NCBI GenBank assembly: GCA_903927025.1
Contig: CAIYLG010000030.1
Span: forward strand, 1-44,349
Origin: an uncultured Armatimonadota bacterium
Lineage (GTDB): Bacteria; Armatimonadota; Fimbriimonadia; Fimbriimonadales; Fimbriimonadaceae
Direction of reading: 5' to 3'
Length of the DNA stretch: 44,349 nucleotides
The notes beneath the pieces were generated by a model. That model searched no databases and was not told where the DNA came from. It worked only from the letters and a program-made list of their open reading frames with translations. A program made the position numbers and the translations under genes. Below, piece after piece: positions 17,334-26,546 of this stretch. Position 1 is the first letter of the stretch, and every line of letters starts with the position of its first letter.

Positions 17334-18647
17334 ATGAGCATCTCAAGAAGACTCTTCCTCAAGAACGGAGCATTTGCCCTCGCGTCCATCGGAGTGGGAC
17401 CGATGTTCGGGCCGACTTTCCTGCGGAGCACCGCATTCGGCGAAACCACCGCGCAAAAGCGAAAGAAGACCCTCATCTGCATCTTCCAGCGAGGTGCTGC
17501 CGATGGACTCAACATCGTGGTACCGCATGGCGACCCGAACCTGTACACCCATCGCGGCGGCTTCGCCGTCGCACGACCTTCTAAGTCCGACGCGCAGTCG
17601 GCCCTAGACCTGGATGGCTTCTTTGGCCTTCACCCTGCCCTCGCGTCATTCATGCCGATTTTTAAGGATGGACACCTGGCAGCGATACAGGCATGTGGCT
17701 CGCCCGACGGCACCCGCTCCCACTTTGACGCGCAGGATTACATGGAGGCAGGAACTCCAGGCGACAAGCGCGCTCCCGGCGGCTGGCTTTCACGCGCAGT
17801 TTTGGCGTGTCCAGAAGATCGCGCAAAGCTTGCATCCGGCGGCCCATTTCGAGCGGTAGCGATGGGGTGCGACAACGGCTTGCCCCTGAGCCTTCAGGGA
17901 GATCTTGGTGCTCTCGCCATCCCCGACCTCGCCTCGTTCGGTATTGGAATCAAGAACCTCAAAGGGAAGGGCCTCAATGTTGGGGGTGCAAATGGCGTGG
18001 TAGATGGTTTTGAATCCATCTATGACAGTGCCGTTGGAGACGTGCTTCATGGCCCGGGCAAGGAGAGCTTTGAAGCAATCGCGGCGCTTAACAAGCTATC
18101 GCCAGGCTCATACACCGCCGCAAACGGCGCCGTCTATCCAAATGGCCGATTTGGTCAATCGATGAAGCAGATCGCGCAGTTGGTCAAAGCGGATGTTGGC
18201 GTGGAGGTTGCCTTCGCCGAGATGGGAGGATGGGACACACACACCACCCAGGCAAACCGCCTGACCCAGCAGCTCCGAGATTTTGGCCAAGGCATCTCAG
18301 CCCTGTACCGCGATCTGGGAGACCGTATGAGCGACGTCGTCATCCTGACGATGAGTGAGTTTGGAAGAACGGTTCGTCCAAACGGAACGAACGGAACGGA
18401 TCATGGCCACGCCACCTGCTTCTTCGCACTCGGCGGAGACGTTCAGGGCGGCAAAGTCCTCGGCCACTGGCCCGGTCTCGCGCCTGAGCAACTTTACGAG
18501 AACCGAGATTTAGCCCTCACCACCGACTTCAGAGCTGTCTTTGGCGAGATCGCGGTGAAGCACCTTGGGGCCCAAGGACTCGACAAAATCTTCCCCGGAT
18601 ACACAGGTACCGCCTCGGACTTCCGCGGCGTGATGCGGTCGGCCTAG
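17334..18647 (+). CDS. DUF1501 family protein with Tat signal
   Basis: A 437-residue protein of the DUF1501 group, a distant relative of sulfatases and alkaline phosphatases. The N-terminus MSISRRLFLKNGAFALASIG has the twin-arginine SRRLFLK motif and a hydrophobic stretch, so it is exported folded by Tat. Visible family elements are LICIFQRGAADGLNIVVPH, GGWDTHTTQANRLTQQL and VVILTMSEFGRTVRPNGTNGTDHGHATCFF; the last carries the Glu, Asp and His residues expected to bind metal. It follows the DUF1800 gene closely with AAGGA before the ATG, so the two form an operon. Its stop codon overlaps the stop of the opposite-strand mannosidase gene. Confidence 0.92.
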   Translation: MSISRRLFLKNGAFALASIGVGPMFGPTFLRSTAFGETTAQKRKKTLICIFQRGAADGLNIVVPHGDPNLYTHRGGFAVARPSKSDAQSALDLDGFFGLHPALASFMPIFKDGHLAAIQACGSPDGTRSHFDAQDYMEAGTPGDKRAPGGWLSRAVLACPEDRAKLASGGPFRAVAMGCDNGLPLSLQGDLGALAIPDLASFGIGIKNLKGKGLNVGGANGVVDGFESIYDSAVGDVLHGPGKESFEAIAALNKLSPGSYTAANGAVYPNGRFGQSMKQIAQLVKADVGVEVAFAEMGGWDTHTTQANRLTQQLRDFGQGISALYRDLGDRMSDVVILTMSEFGRTVRPNGTNGTDHGHATCFFALGGDVQGGKVLGHWPGLAPEQLYENRDLALTTDFRAVFGEIAVKHLGAQGLDKIFPGYTGTASDFRGVMRSA

Positions 18648-20815
18648 TCTGAATACGGGCTAAGCGAGTAGGGCCGTCCTGCCGGCGGCACCACCGCTTT
18701 TGTTGGCTCATGGCTCATTGTGAAGGCGAGGGAGCCACCGTCTGCCACTTCTTGGTGACTGATGGAGAGGCGCTCAAGGTCGGCACCGTTGAGCTTTACA
18801 CCTGCCACAAAAACGCAGTCCTCCGATTCGTCAGAGGCAGTCACGACAAAAGTCTTGCCGTCGCCGAGGTTGACCTCAGCCCTCTTGACGGCGGGAGAAC
18901 CCAGCGTCCACGAAGGATGGCCCGGAGTCAGCGGGAAAATTCCGATTGCGGAAAGCACGTACCAAGCAGACATCTCTCCGTTGTCCTCGTCTCCCGGCTG
19001 AATATCTGCGCTGTACAGCTCTCGTAGGACACGCCGGACTTCCGCTTGGGTTCGCCAGGGTCGACCCGCCGAATTGTAGAAGTACAGCACGTGGTGAACC
19101 GGCTGGTTGGAATGGGCGTACTGTCCGAAATCGGCCATTGCCATTTCCGTCATCTCATGGATCTCCATGCCGTAAGCACCAGTGGTGAAGTACGGCGGTG
19201 TCGTCAGCATCTGGTCAAGCTTCGCCACAAACGCCTCTTCTCCACCCATTAGGTGGATGAGCCCCGCCGCGTCATGCTGAACCGCCCAGCTTGCCTGCCA
19301 AGGGCCACCCTCAACGTAAGGATTTCCCCAGTGGAATTCCTCCCAAGGTTCAAGCCACGTACCATCGCTGTTGCGTGCTCGCATAAATCCAACGGCAGGA
19401 TCAAACAGGTTCTTGTAGGTGGATAGGTCAACAGGCTGAGTTGAAGGCGACCCAAGCGTTTCGCCAACCTGCTCAATACACCAGTCATCGTAAGCGTAGT
19501 CCAGGGACCTCGCAACCGACTCATGGTGGTCCGTGGTGACATAACCCAGTCGCGTGTAGTCTTCGATGCCGATGCGGCCCCAAGCTCCTGATGGATCTCC
19601 AATTTCCGAGGCGTGTTTGCGCATTCCTTCGAGCGCGGTCTTTGCGTCGAAATTAGTTATTCCACGGACAATGCCGTCCGCCATCACGGCGTCAATGTGG
19701 GTGCCAACCATGCAGGCTCGGTAGCCTGGTGAGGCCCACTGAGGAAACCAGCCTCCCTCTTTATAGGCATTTGTCCAGCCTTCGAGAATTTCGGCCAGTC
19801 TGTCCTTTTGGATGAGTGAAAAGAGTGGATAGACGGTGCGGTACGTATCCCAGAATCCATTGTCAGTATAGAGCGGCCCTGGGTGAATATCGCCGCTGTA
19901 AGGGCTACGGTGAACGGTCTGCCCCGCTGAGTCCAACTCGTGCCAGATTCTGGGAAAGAGCTGAGTTCGATAGAGGCACGTGTAGAAGGTTTCCATCTTC
20001 TGCGTGTCGTCACTTTCAACAACAATCTTTGAGAGTGTCTCCTCCCAAATTTGCTCGGTCGCCGCAAGCGTATCCTCAAAGGTGGAGCTCAGCTCGCGCT
20101 GAAGGTTCAGTTCTGCCTGAGAAATCGAGATGAACGAAGTGGCAATTCGCATCTCAACGTCTTTATCAAACTCTGCAAAGAATCCGACACGGTCACCCAT
20201 GAAGTCATGGATGGGCTCGTTGCCCTGGAACGCAGTGGTGCTGGTGGGAGTGAGGCTGAACTGAGCCGCAAAGTAGTGGGCAAAGCCTTGAGGCACGCTC
20301 CCGGAATTTCCGCTAACCCAGCCAGTGACTAACCCGTCGGGATGGAACTCGACGCTGGATTCTCCTTTGATGGGCTCAAGAAGAACTCTGCCGCCGCCAT
20401 CCGGAAATTTGAATCGAAAGTGGGCGCCCCTTTCCGTCGGCGTCATTTCGATTCGAGTTCCGTCGTTCAGCAGGTCTACGGCGACAAAATGTGGGTGGAA
20501 GGTCCCCTTGTACGACCTGGCTCTTCGTCCGGCGGATAGGTGGACGTGGCGGCCGCTGTTTGCCATAACTGCAAAGTGGCCGTAGTCACCGATCCATGGT
20601 GAGGGCTGATGCGTGCAGCGGATTCCTTGCGTTTTGTGCGAGCGGGGCGAAAAGAACCACCCGCTGCTTTCTTCGGTCTGCACGCTCCAGTGATTCATTC
20701 CGAACGGACGAGCGGTAAAGGGAAGAGTATTTCCTTTGGAAAACCCGTAGTGGGAATCCGTTCCTTGAAGAGGGTTGACGAGCGTAAGCAGACCAGATGG
20801 GACGAACACTGGCAC
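18644..20815 (-). CDS. GH92 alpha-mannosidase
   Basis: A 723-residue member of the calcium-dependent inverting alpha-mannosidases. Family blocks in order: VNPLQGTDSHYGFSKGNTLP at the N-terminus, DNGFWDTYRTVYPLFSLI (about residues 300-320), HSNQPVHHVLYFYNSAGRPW and GDEDNGEMSAWYVLSAIGIF toward the end, where the acidic residues act as general base and the motif Glu supports catalysis. No signal peptide is visible, unlike most secreted GH92 enzymes, so it may act on imported manno-oligosaccharides or be misannotated at its start. It is 13 bp downstream of the histidine kinase gene in the same direction and could be co-transcribed with it. Confidence 0.92.
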   Translation of the reverse strand: MPVFVPSGLLTLVNPLQGTDSHYGFSKGNTLPFTARPFGMNHWSVQTEESSGWFFSPRSHKTQGIRCTHQPSPWIGDYGHFAVMANSGRHVHLSAGRRARSYKGTFHPHFVAVDLLNDGTRIEMTPTERGAHFRFKFPDGGGRVLLEPIKGESSVEFHPDGLVTGWVSGNSGSVPQGFAHYFAAQFSLTPTSTTAFQGNEPIHDFMGDRVGFFAEFDKDVEMRIATSFISISQAELNLQRELSSTFEDTLAATEQIWEETLSKIVVESDDTQKMETFYTCLYRTQLFPRIWHELDSAGQTVHRSPYSGDIHPGPLYTDNGFWDTYRTVYPLFSLIQKDRLAEILEGWTNAYKEGGWFPQWASPGYRACMVGTHIDAVMADGIVRGITNFDAKTALEGMRKHASEIGDPSGAWGRIGIEDYTRLGYVTTDHHESVARSLDYAYDDWCIEQVGETLGSPSTQPVDLSTYKNLFDPAVGFMRARNSDGTWLEPWEEFHWGNPYVEGGPWQASWAVQHDAAGLIHLMGGEEAFVAKLDQMLTTPPYFTTGAYGMEIHEMTEMAMADFGQYAHSNQPVHHVLYFYNSAGRPWRTQAEVRRVLRELYSADIQPGDEDNGEMSAWYVLSAIGIFPLTPGHPSWTLGSPAVKRAEVNLGDGKTFVVTASDESEDCVFVAGVKLNGADLERLSISHQEVADGGSLAFTMSHEPTKAVVPPAGRPYSLSPYSD

Positions 20816-20828
20816 TGATTATGGTCGA

Positions 20829-22964
20829 TCAATTTGAAAGAGAATCTAGGAGATTCTCGAGCTCTGCAAGTCGAATGGGTTTGGCGAGGACACCGGACAT
20901 TCCAGCATCCAGGCAAGCTTTCACCTCTTCCTGCATCGTGCTTGCCGTAAGGCCAATGATCGGGCAGGCGTCTGGGTGGTGCTGGAGAATCATTCGTGAG
21001 GCGGCGATGCCGTCCAGCTTCGGCATGTGCCAATCCATAAACACGACGTCGAAGTCCCCGGCCTCAAACGCAGTTACAGCTGCCTCACCGTCCGACACCA
21101 TCACAACCTCGTGTTGGAGGGTTTCCAACAGTCGCTGGGAAAGCATCTGGCTGATAAGGTCGTCTTCCGCGACTAAAACTTTCAGATGCTTCTTAATGTG
21201 AGCTTCCGGAATCGCCATCACCTTTGCGGTTGGATGAACCAATGAGGAAAGAATGTCGCCGAGTGCGCTCCGCCTCATCGGCTTCAAGTGAACGGCACTA
21301 AACAGCCCGGGCAGCTGATCTTGTTGGAGACTGCTCGCCGAAACCGAACTGAGCAAAACGAGCTGTACCTCCGGCCTTAGGTCCCGCATCGTTTTTGCCA
21401 GTTGAAGACCATTGATGCCAGGCATGTCAAAGTCAAGGATGGCAATTGAGATTCCTTTCTCACGCTGGAACATTTCCAGCGCGTCACCTGCACTTGCTGC
21501 AATCTTTGGGACGGCCCCAAGGCTATGGAGATGCTGGGCAAGAATTGTCCGGTTGACCTCATTGTCATCCACCGCGAGGACTTCCACACCCCCGAGGCGT
21601 GCTCCCGCTGAGTCGTCGGATATTGAGCCATCCGCAGGCAGGGGAAGAACGACCAAGAAGCTGGAGCCCTCTCCAGGGCGGCTCGAGACGGAGATTCTGC
21701 CATCCATCCGCTCCACAAGCCGTTTGCAGATGGAGAGCCCTAGCCCGGTTCCGCCGAAACGTCGCGTAGTGGAAGCGTCGGCCTGGGAGTACACCTCGAA
21801 AATACGGTCTTGAGCTTCCGGCGACATCCCAATGCCAGTGTCTGAGACTTCGAATCGAAGCTCATCGGGGCGCGTCGAGGACTCGAGCGTGCACCACAGC
21901 CGGATCTGACCTGTCGAGGTGAACTTCACGGCGTTGCTCAACAGATTGCTGAGAACTTGGCGAACACGAGTTGGGTCACCGATAACTTTGGATTGGACAC
22001 CAATATCGACCCCTCCAACGATCTCAATCCCCTTAAGGTGAGCCTGAGGCTCAAATAGGGTCAGAAGCTCTTCGACCAACTCTCGAATATCGAATGGAAT
22101 ACTTTCCAATTCGATCGTCGCCTGCTCCAACTTGGACAGGTCCAAGATATCGTTGAGAACGGTGAGGAGCGACTGTGCTGAGGAGTCGACGATCTTGGCA
22201 TAGCCTCGCTGGGTCTCGGTGAGTTCCGTCATCATGATCAGGGAATTCATCCCCATGATTCCGTTCATCGGAGTCCGAATTTCGTGACTCATGTTTGCCA
22301 GAAACTCCGCTTTGGATCTGGCGATGAACTGCGCCTCTTCCCTCAAGCGGGCTTCGGTGGCAGAATGCTTCCGCACCAGTCCTATCGCGGGTCGCAAAAT
22401 GAGGAACCACTCAGCTGCCAGCACCAAAAGTGCAAGCAGTCCAAGTCCTTCTTCCAAAAACCGCTGCGAGTTCATTCTCTTCTCGGCATCAAATTGGTAT
22501 TTGGTGACGATGGAGTCCATCCGAGTCAAGAATTCGGCTTCGTTGGCAAGGACCTCGTCCGGTGCCGTGGGGTCGTTTGTGACCATGCGCTCGGATCCTT
22601 GAACGATATGCCGGAAGAACGGCGTGATCTGGATAATATCGTGTGAGATCGCGGAAGACTGAATGTCTTTTTGCGTGGAGACGAATTTCGCGATCGTGTC
22701 TCGGGCCTCATCAATCGCCTTAGCTTTTTCGGCAGGTTTTCCCAGCTTGATCCACAAGGCGTCCTTCGAGAGTCGCTGACTCCTCATGCGCTGGCGGCCA
22801 GCATCATTGATGAGCGCCGCATCTCCCGCCTGTTGGGCCATGTGAAACTGTAGGACAGCCTGGGAGACCAAGATGACTCCAGCGATGAGGAGCACGGAGA
22901 CCAATAGCCTAACCCGTAGAGCGTCCGCTGCAAGATGGGAATTCAGCGGTGTTTTATCAGTCAT
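20829..22964 (-). CDS. hybrid sensor histidine kinase with PilJ-type sensor and two receiver domains
   Basis: A 711-residue membrane kinase when started at the ATG at 22964 (MTDKTPLNS), which puts the first membrane span at residues 15-37; a longer frame to 23057 adds an unlikely leader. Order: span 1, a periplasmic helical sensor with NDAGRQRMRSQRLSKDAL as in the PilJ/NarX nitrate-sensor-like domain, span 2 at about 174-191, HisKA with His227 (NMSHEIRTPMNG), HATPase with the N box (NLLSNAVKF) and G boxes (DTGIGM, GGTGLGLSIC), then two receivers with phosphorylatable Asp in ILDFDMPG and FMDWHMPK. No output domain, so the signal must pass to another protein. It may be co-transcribed with the GH92 gene. 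Confidence 0.92.
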   Translation of the reverse strand: MTDKTPLNSHLAADALRVRLLVSVLLIAGVILVSQAVLQFHMAQQAGDAALINDAGRQRMRSQRLSKDALWIKLGKPAEKAKAIDEARDTIAKFVSTQKDIQSSAISHDIIQITPFFRHIVQGSERMVTNDPTAPDEVLANEAEFLTRMDSIVTKYQFDAEKRMNSQRFLEEGLGLLALLVLAAEWFLILRPAIGLVRKHSATEARLREEAQFIARSKAEFLANMSHEIRTPMNGIMGMNSLIMMTELTETQRGYAKIVDSSAQSLLTVLNDILDLSKLEQATIELESIPFDIRELVEELLTLFEPQAHLKGIEIVGGVDIGVQSKVIGDPTRVRQVLSNLLSNAVKFTSTGQIRLWCTLESSTRPDELRFEVSDTGIGMSPEAQDRIFEVYSQADASTTRRFGGTGLGLSICKRLVERMDGRISVSSRPGEGSSFLVVLPLPADGSISDDSAGARLGGVEVLAVDDNEVNRTILAQHLHSLGAVPKIAASAGDALEMFQREKGISIAILDFDMPGINGLQLAKTMRDLRPEVQLVLLSSVSASSLQQDQLPGLFSAVHLKPMRRSALGDILSSLVHPTAKVMAIPEAHIKKHLKVLVAEDDLISQMLSQRLLETLQHEVVMVSDGEAAVTAFEAGDFDVVFMDWHMPKLDGIAASRMILQHHPDACPIIGLTASTMQEEVKACLDAGMSGVLAKPIRLAELENLLDSLSN

Positions 22965-23180
22965 GCGGAGTATTGGCCCAACCTTCAAACTGTTTCTTGT
23001 AATACGAGAACAGCTAATGGTAGTGTGCGCTGCCTGGCCATAAAACTTTAGGATCAAAAACCTGTCAAAGTTGCCTCTTTTTAGGCTGTTGCCAACTCAT
23101 GGCGGACATTATTGGGAGCATCCCTCGTCATGAGACTTCAGGCAATTTCACTTTTTTGCTGCGAGGTAATCTGAATAGGC

Positions 23181-24995
23181 ATGGGAAGTAACTCTGGAGA
23201 ATCCTTCCGGAAAGATCCCAGGTATCGAATAGCGGTTGGATTGCTGGTGCTTGTGATGGCGTCCGCAATTGGGATCGTGATTCTGGCGTGTCTTGCCCAG
23301 ACCGACGGCAAATTTACCTACGCACTTGACGACCCCTATATTCACCTTGGGATCGCAAAGAATTTTGCCCTCCATGGAATTTGGGGTGTCACCCAGTACG
23401 GAAACACTTCTGCATCTTCCTCTCCGCTGTGGACAGGGCTCCTCGCCGTATTTATTCGCGTGGGGGGAGATCATCAACTATGGCCCCTCATCCTAGGGGT
23501 CCTTTTCTCCGCCATTGCTGGCCTCTTTTTGCTGGATCGATTTGTGGCGTTCGGCATGAACCCGTGGATCAGTCTTGCGGCAAGTTCACTTATTTTCCTT
23601 GCCGGACCACTTCATGTTCTTCCCGTTTCCGGCATGGAGCATAGCCTTCAGATCCTCCTTGACTTGCTGTTTTTGTTCTGGCTTGTCGACGTTTTGGATC
23701 GAGAGACTTCGCGTAAAGATCTCATCATTGGGGTGTTGCTTCCAGCGCTGATGTGTCTGGACCGTTACGAAAGCTTCTTTCTTGTCATGGTTCCCGTGGC
23801 GGTTTGCCTGTTTAAGCGGCGGTGGAATCTTGCAGCAATGCTCGCCCTTGGTCCCGTCCTGGGTGTTGGGGGATTCGCAGCGTTTTCGCACCTCCTGGGG
23901 ATGCCGAGCATTCCGAACTCCATCATGATCAAGGGCAATCTGCCCAAAACGGGAGCGGCGGACTTTGTCGGAAACATCCTGTGGCGAATTAAAGCTCTTG
24001 TGCAGTCCGAGACCCTGACTCTATCGGATCTGCTCATCCTCGCAGTCTTCTCCGCTTGGGTCCTGCGTCTCAAAGCGATCCGGTCTGAAACCACTGCAGT
24101 AAGAACGGCGATTTGGACGGCCGTCGGTGCCTGTGTCGTTCATGCGAGTCTCGCCTCTTTTGGATGGTTCTTCCGCTACGAAGCCTATCTTGTAGTGCTG
24201 CTGGCGACCGTCAATGTGTTGGCGTGGTGGAAGATGCTTGCCTTTCGTGGAGCGATCGAGGAGCGGATCGTTTCGAAGGCAATTTGGATGTCGGTGGTGT
24301 TTGGAGTTTGTGCGGTGATGGTCATCCTTTCGAGGTTCATGACCTTTTTGCAGATCCACGAAAACCTCATCAAGGTTGTGGTCTTCTTTGGGTTTGCTGC
24401 CCTCGCTGCATTAGACCGGGGTACGAACTCCGCAGGCAGGCTTGCTCGTACCGTATTGATTTGGATGATGCCGCTCTCCTTCGTGCTAATCGTTCAGGAT
24501 CGGCACCTGCTGGCCCTCGACCAAGCGCCCAAGGCCTGCAGCGACATCTACCTTCAGCAATTCCAGATGTCACGGTTTGTGCGGCGCTTCTATCCGCAGG
24601 GAAGAGTTGCAGTCAACGACATCGGCGCAGTCACCTACTTCTCACACGCCCACCTCCTAGATCTGTACGGCCTCGCTACCGATGAAATCTGTCGCCAAAA
24701 GCTTAAGCGTGAATTCGGCACTCCGTCAATCAAGCGTCTGATGGACGGGTTCAAGCCAGAGCTCATCATGGCCTACCCAAATTGGTTCACGGGCGGCCAA
24801 AAGCTTCCACCCGACCTCATTCCTGTCGCCACATGGACGATTCCACCGATCACATCCGCTGGTGGAGCGGTCGTCGAGTTTTACGCCTACACCCCCCCTG
24901 ATGCGGTTCGAATCGCTCGACAGCTTCATGAGTTTCAATCTTCCCTGCCAAAGAGGGTGACTGTCGAATATTTAAAGCCGGGCACAAAGGTTTAG
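23181..24995 (+). CDS. multi-spanning membrane protein, GT-C glycosyltransferase-like
   Basis: A 604-residue integral membrane protein with roughly ten hydrophobic spans. Shortly after the first span lies FTYALDDPYIHLGIAKNFALHG (about residues 52-73), where the acidic pair in a first periplasmic loop matches the arrangement in GT-C enzymes that use polyprenyl-phosphate sugars, such as ArnT/PMT relatives. The ~130-residue C-terminus is soluble and may lie outside. A role in adding a sugar to a lipid, glycan or protein is likely; donor and acceptor are unknown. It stands alone between the kinase gene (divergent, 216 bp) and the convergent lipoprotein gene. Confidence 0.65.
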   Translation: MGSNSGESFRKDPRYRIAVGLLVLVMASAIGIVILACLAQTDGKFTYALDDPYIHLGIAKNFALHGIWGVTQYGNTSASSSPLWTGLLAVFIRVGGDHQLWPLILGVLFSAIAGLFLLDRFVAFGMNPWISLAASSLIFLAGPLHVLPVSGMEHSLQILLDLLFLFWLVDVLDRETSRKDLIIGVLLPALMCLDRYESFFLVMVPVAVCLFKRRWNLAAMLALGPVLGVGGFAAFSHLLGMPSIPNSIMIKGNLPKTGAADFVGNILWRIKALVQSETLTLSDLLILAVFSAWVLRLKAIRSETTAVRTAIWTAVGACVVHASLASFGWFFRYEAYLVVLLATVNVLAWWKMLAFRGAIEERIVSKAIWMSVVFGVCAVMVILSRFMTFLQIHENLIKVVVFFGFAALAALDRGTNSAGRLARTVLIWMMPLSFVLIVQDRHLLALDQAPKACSDIYLQQFQMSRFVRRFYPQGRVAVNDIGAVTYFSHAHLLDLYGLATDEICRQKLKREFGTPSIKRLMDGFKPELIMAYPNWFTGGQKLPPDLIPVATWTIPPITSAGGAVVEFYAYTPPDAVRIARQLHEFQSSLPKRVTVEYLKPGTKV

Positions 24996-25026
24996 GCGAT
25001 CCCCAAATGGGGCCCCTTGAAATGAG

Positions 25027-25050
25027 AAAAGCCGCCTCCGAAGAAGCGGC
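25027..25050 (-). terminator. intrinsic terminator between convergent genes
   Basis: GCCGC-(C)TC, loop CGAA, GA-(A)GCGGC at 25031-25050 forms a hairpin with one mismatch. Read on the minus strand it is followed by TTTT (25027-25030), so it best terminates the lipoprotein gene at 25084; it may also help end the plus-strand gene at 24995. Confidence 0.75.
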
Positions 25051-25083
25051 CATCTCACCTTTACTCAATCAACGAAATCCAAC

Positions 25084-26454
25084 TCACCGAATGCGGTGAA
25101 GCTTTCCTCCGCCTCCTGAAGCGTTGACTTCGGTTGCGGTGAGGGTCGTGCCGGAGTAAGTTCCTCGGACGTCCACGGTAGCCCCAGTAGCCAGGGTCGC
25201 CATGGTGACTCCATTGAATGTGGTCGAGGAATTCGTGACCACGTTGACAGTGCTGCCTTTCGTGAGAAGAACGTTCTCAAACTCGCTTGCGGTAATCGTG
25301 AATGCCGCATTGGCGACGTCAACGGAAGCCACTGGGCCCTGAAGCTGCACTCGCTGCTGTCCGTCTCCTTGTCCGTCCTGGTGAATGCTCACCGTGGTGG
25401 CAGTGATTGTGTTGGAAGGTTGGTCGTAGGTGCCTTGGGCGTCAATTCTTGTTCCCGTCGCTGCCGCGGTGAAGAATTGCGCTTCAGTGACGCTGAGACC
25501 ATTTCCATCCAAGTACGTGGTGGTTGTGGTCAGATTCACGTTAACCGTCGTCGAGGTGGGAAGAGCGCCATCACAGTTCGTCACATTCAGCACGAGGCTG
25601 TTTCCGGCAGAATTGGTGCTGGCAACCGTTCCTCGAACATCGTTGCTGGACTGGGTGTTTCCGATCTCAATCTTGATGCTCGTTGCATCGAGAGCGTTGG
25701 TGGTTGTATCAATCGTGCCTACAACATGAATGCGCGAGTTGTTGGCGAGGACGGGATTTGCAGTACCGTCTGAGTTCGCAATCACAGTAGACGCACTGGT
25801 GACCACGTGAATAGTCGTTCCGTCGGACGTGATGTCAAAGGCAAGGGTTGGCGGGGTGCCGCTTAGGTTGGCAACAGAGCCGCCAAAGTCCTGCGGTTCC
25901 TGTGTTGTGCTGCCGACCTGGGATCCATCGTCTTCTTGAGCCGTTGCCGTCACCTGGCCAGCAGCTAGGGTCCACTTAGAAAGGTCGAACTTTGCGACCA
26001 GGTTGCCCGCGCCAGTGAACGTGGAGGGGAAACTGATTATCTTCGTTGTGCCTGTCGAGCCAGTAAAGCTTGCCTGGGAGCCTTGGCTTGCGCCCTGGTT
26101 GATCACGGTTGCGGTGCTGTCTACGACGATTTGGACCTTGTTGTACTTGGAGCTGGGAACTGAAGCTACGCCGAGCGGTGCAAATAGCTTTTGGCCGCCT
26201 GCACTCAAGGTCGCAAGATCAATCGCCTTTCCTGTCGAACTCTTAAAGAGGGGTATCGATCCCGCTGGGCCAACAAGGTTGGCCTGTTTGACGTTGACCC
26301 AAACGTGAGAATAAGGTCCCTGGGCAGAGGTAACGTAAAACCCAACTTTGGGAGCCGCAGGGGTGACTGCAGAACCGCCCGCGCCGCCTCCACCACAGCC
26401 AATCGCCGCCACAAGTGCGATGGCCAAAATGCTTGTCTTCGTGAACGTGTTCAT
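25084..26454 (-). CDS. lipoprotein with DUF4382-like and repeated DUF5666-like domains
   Basis: A 456-residue protein from the ATG at 26454; a GTG one codon upstream is also possible. The signal peptide ends in the lipobox VAAIGC, followed by a Gly-rich linker. Residues about 35-180 (VGFYVTSAQGPYSHVWVNVKQANLVG, then VPSSKYNKVQIVVDST) resemble the DUF4382 beta-domain. Several later units of the form RIHVVGTIDTTTNALDATSIKIE, RIDAQGTYDQPSNTITATTVSI and TVDVRGTYSGTTLTATEVNA are the repeating DUF5666 beta-fold. The function of such proteins is unknown; a cell-envelope binding role is the usual guess. It is divergent from the ECF sigma gene across about 90 bp, so it is a plausible member of that regulon. 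Confidence 0.82.
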   Translation of the reverse strand: MNTFTKTSILAIALVAAIGCGGGGAGGSAVTPAAPKVGFYVTSAQGPYSHVWVNVKQANLVGPAGSIPLFKSSTGKAIDLATLSAGGQKLFAPLGVASVPSSKYNKVQIVVDSTATVINQGASQGSQASFTGSTGTTKIISFPSTFTGAGNLVAKFDLSKWTLAAGQVTATAQEDDGSQVGSTTQEPQDFGGSVANLSGTPPTLAFDITSDGTTIHVVTSASTVIANSDGTANPVLANNSRIHVVGTIDTTTNALDATSIKIEIGNTQSSNDVRGTVASTNSAGNSLVLNVTNCDGALPTSTTVNVNLTTTTTYLDGNGLSVTEAQFFTAAATGTRIDAQGTYDQPSNTITATTVSIHQDGQGDGQQRVQLQGPVASVDVANAAFTITASEFENVLLTKGSTVNVVTNSSTTFNGVTMATLATGATVDVRGTYSGTTLTATEVNASGGGGKLHRIR

Positions 26455-26546
26455 CACGCAGACAAAGAGTTTAAGCAGGCGATGTCTGATACATCCAAGT
26501 TACCATCCCAGCATCTTTCCCAGTCATAAAGGGCCCATTTCGAAGC

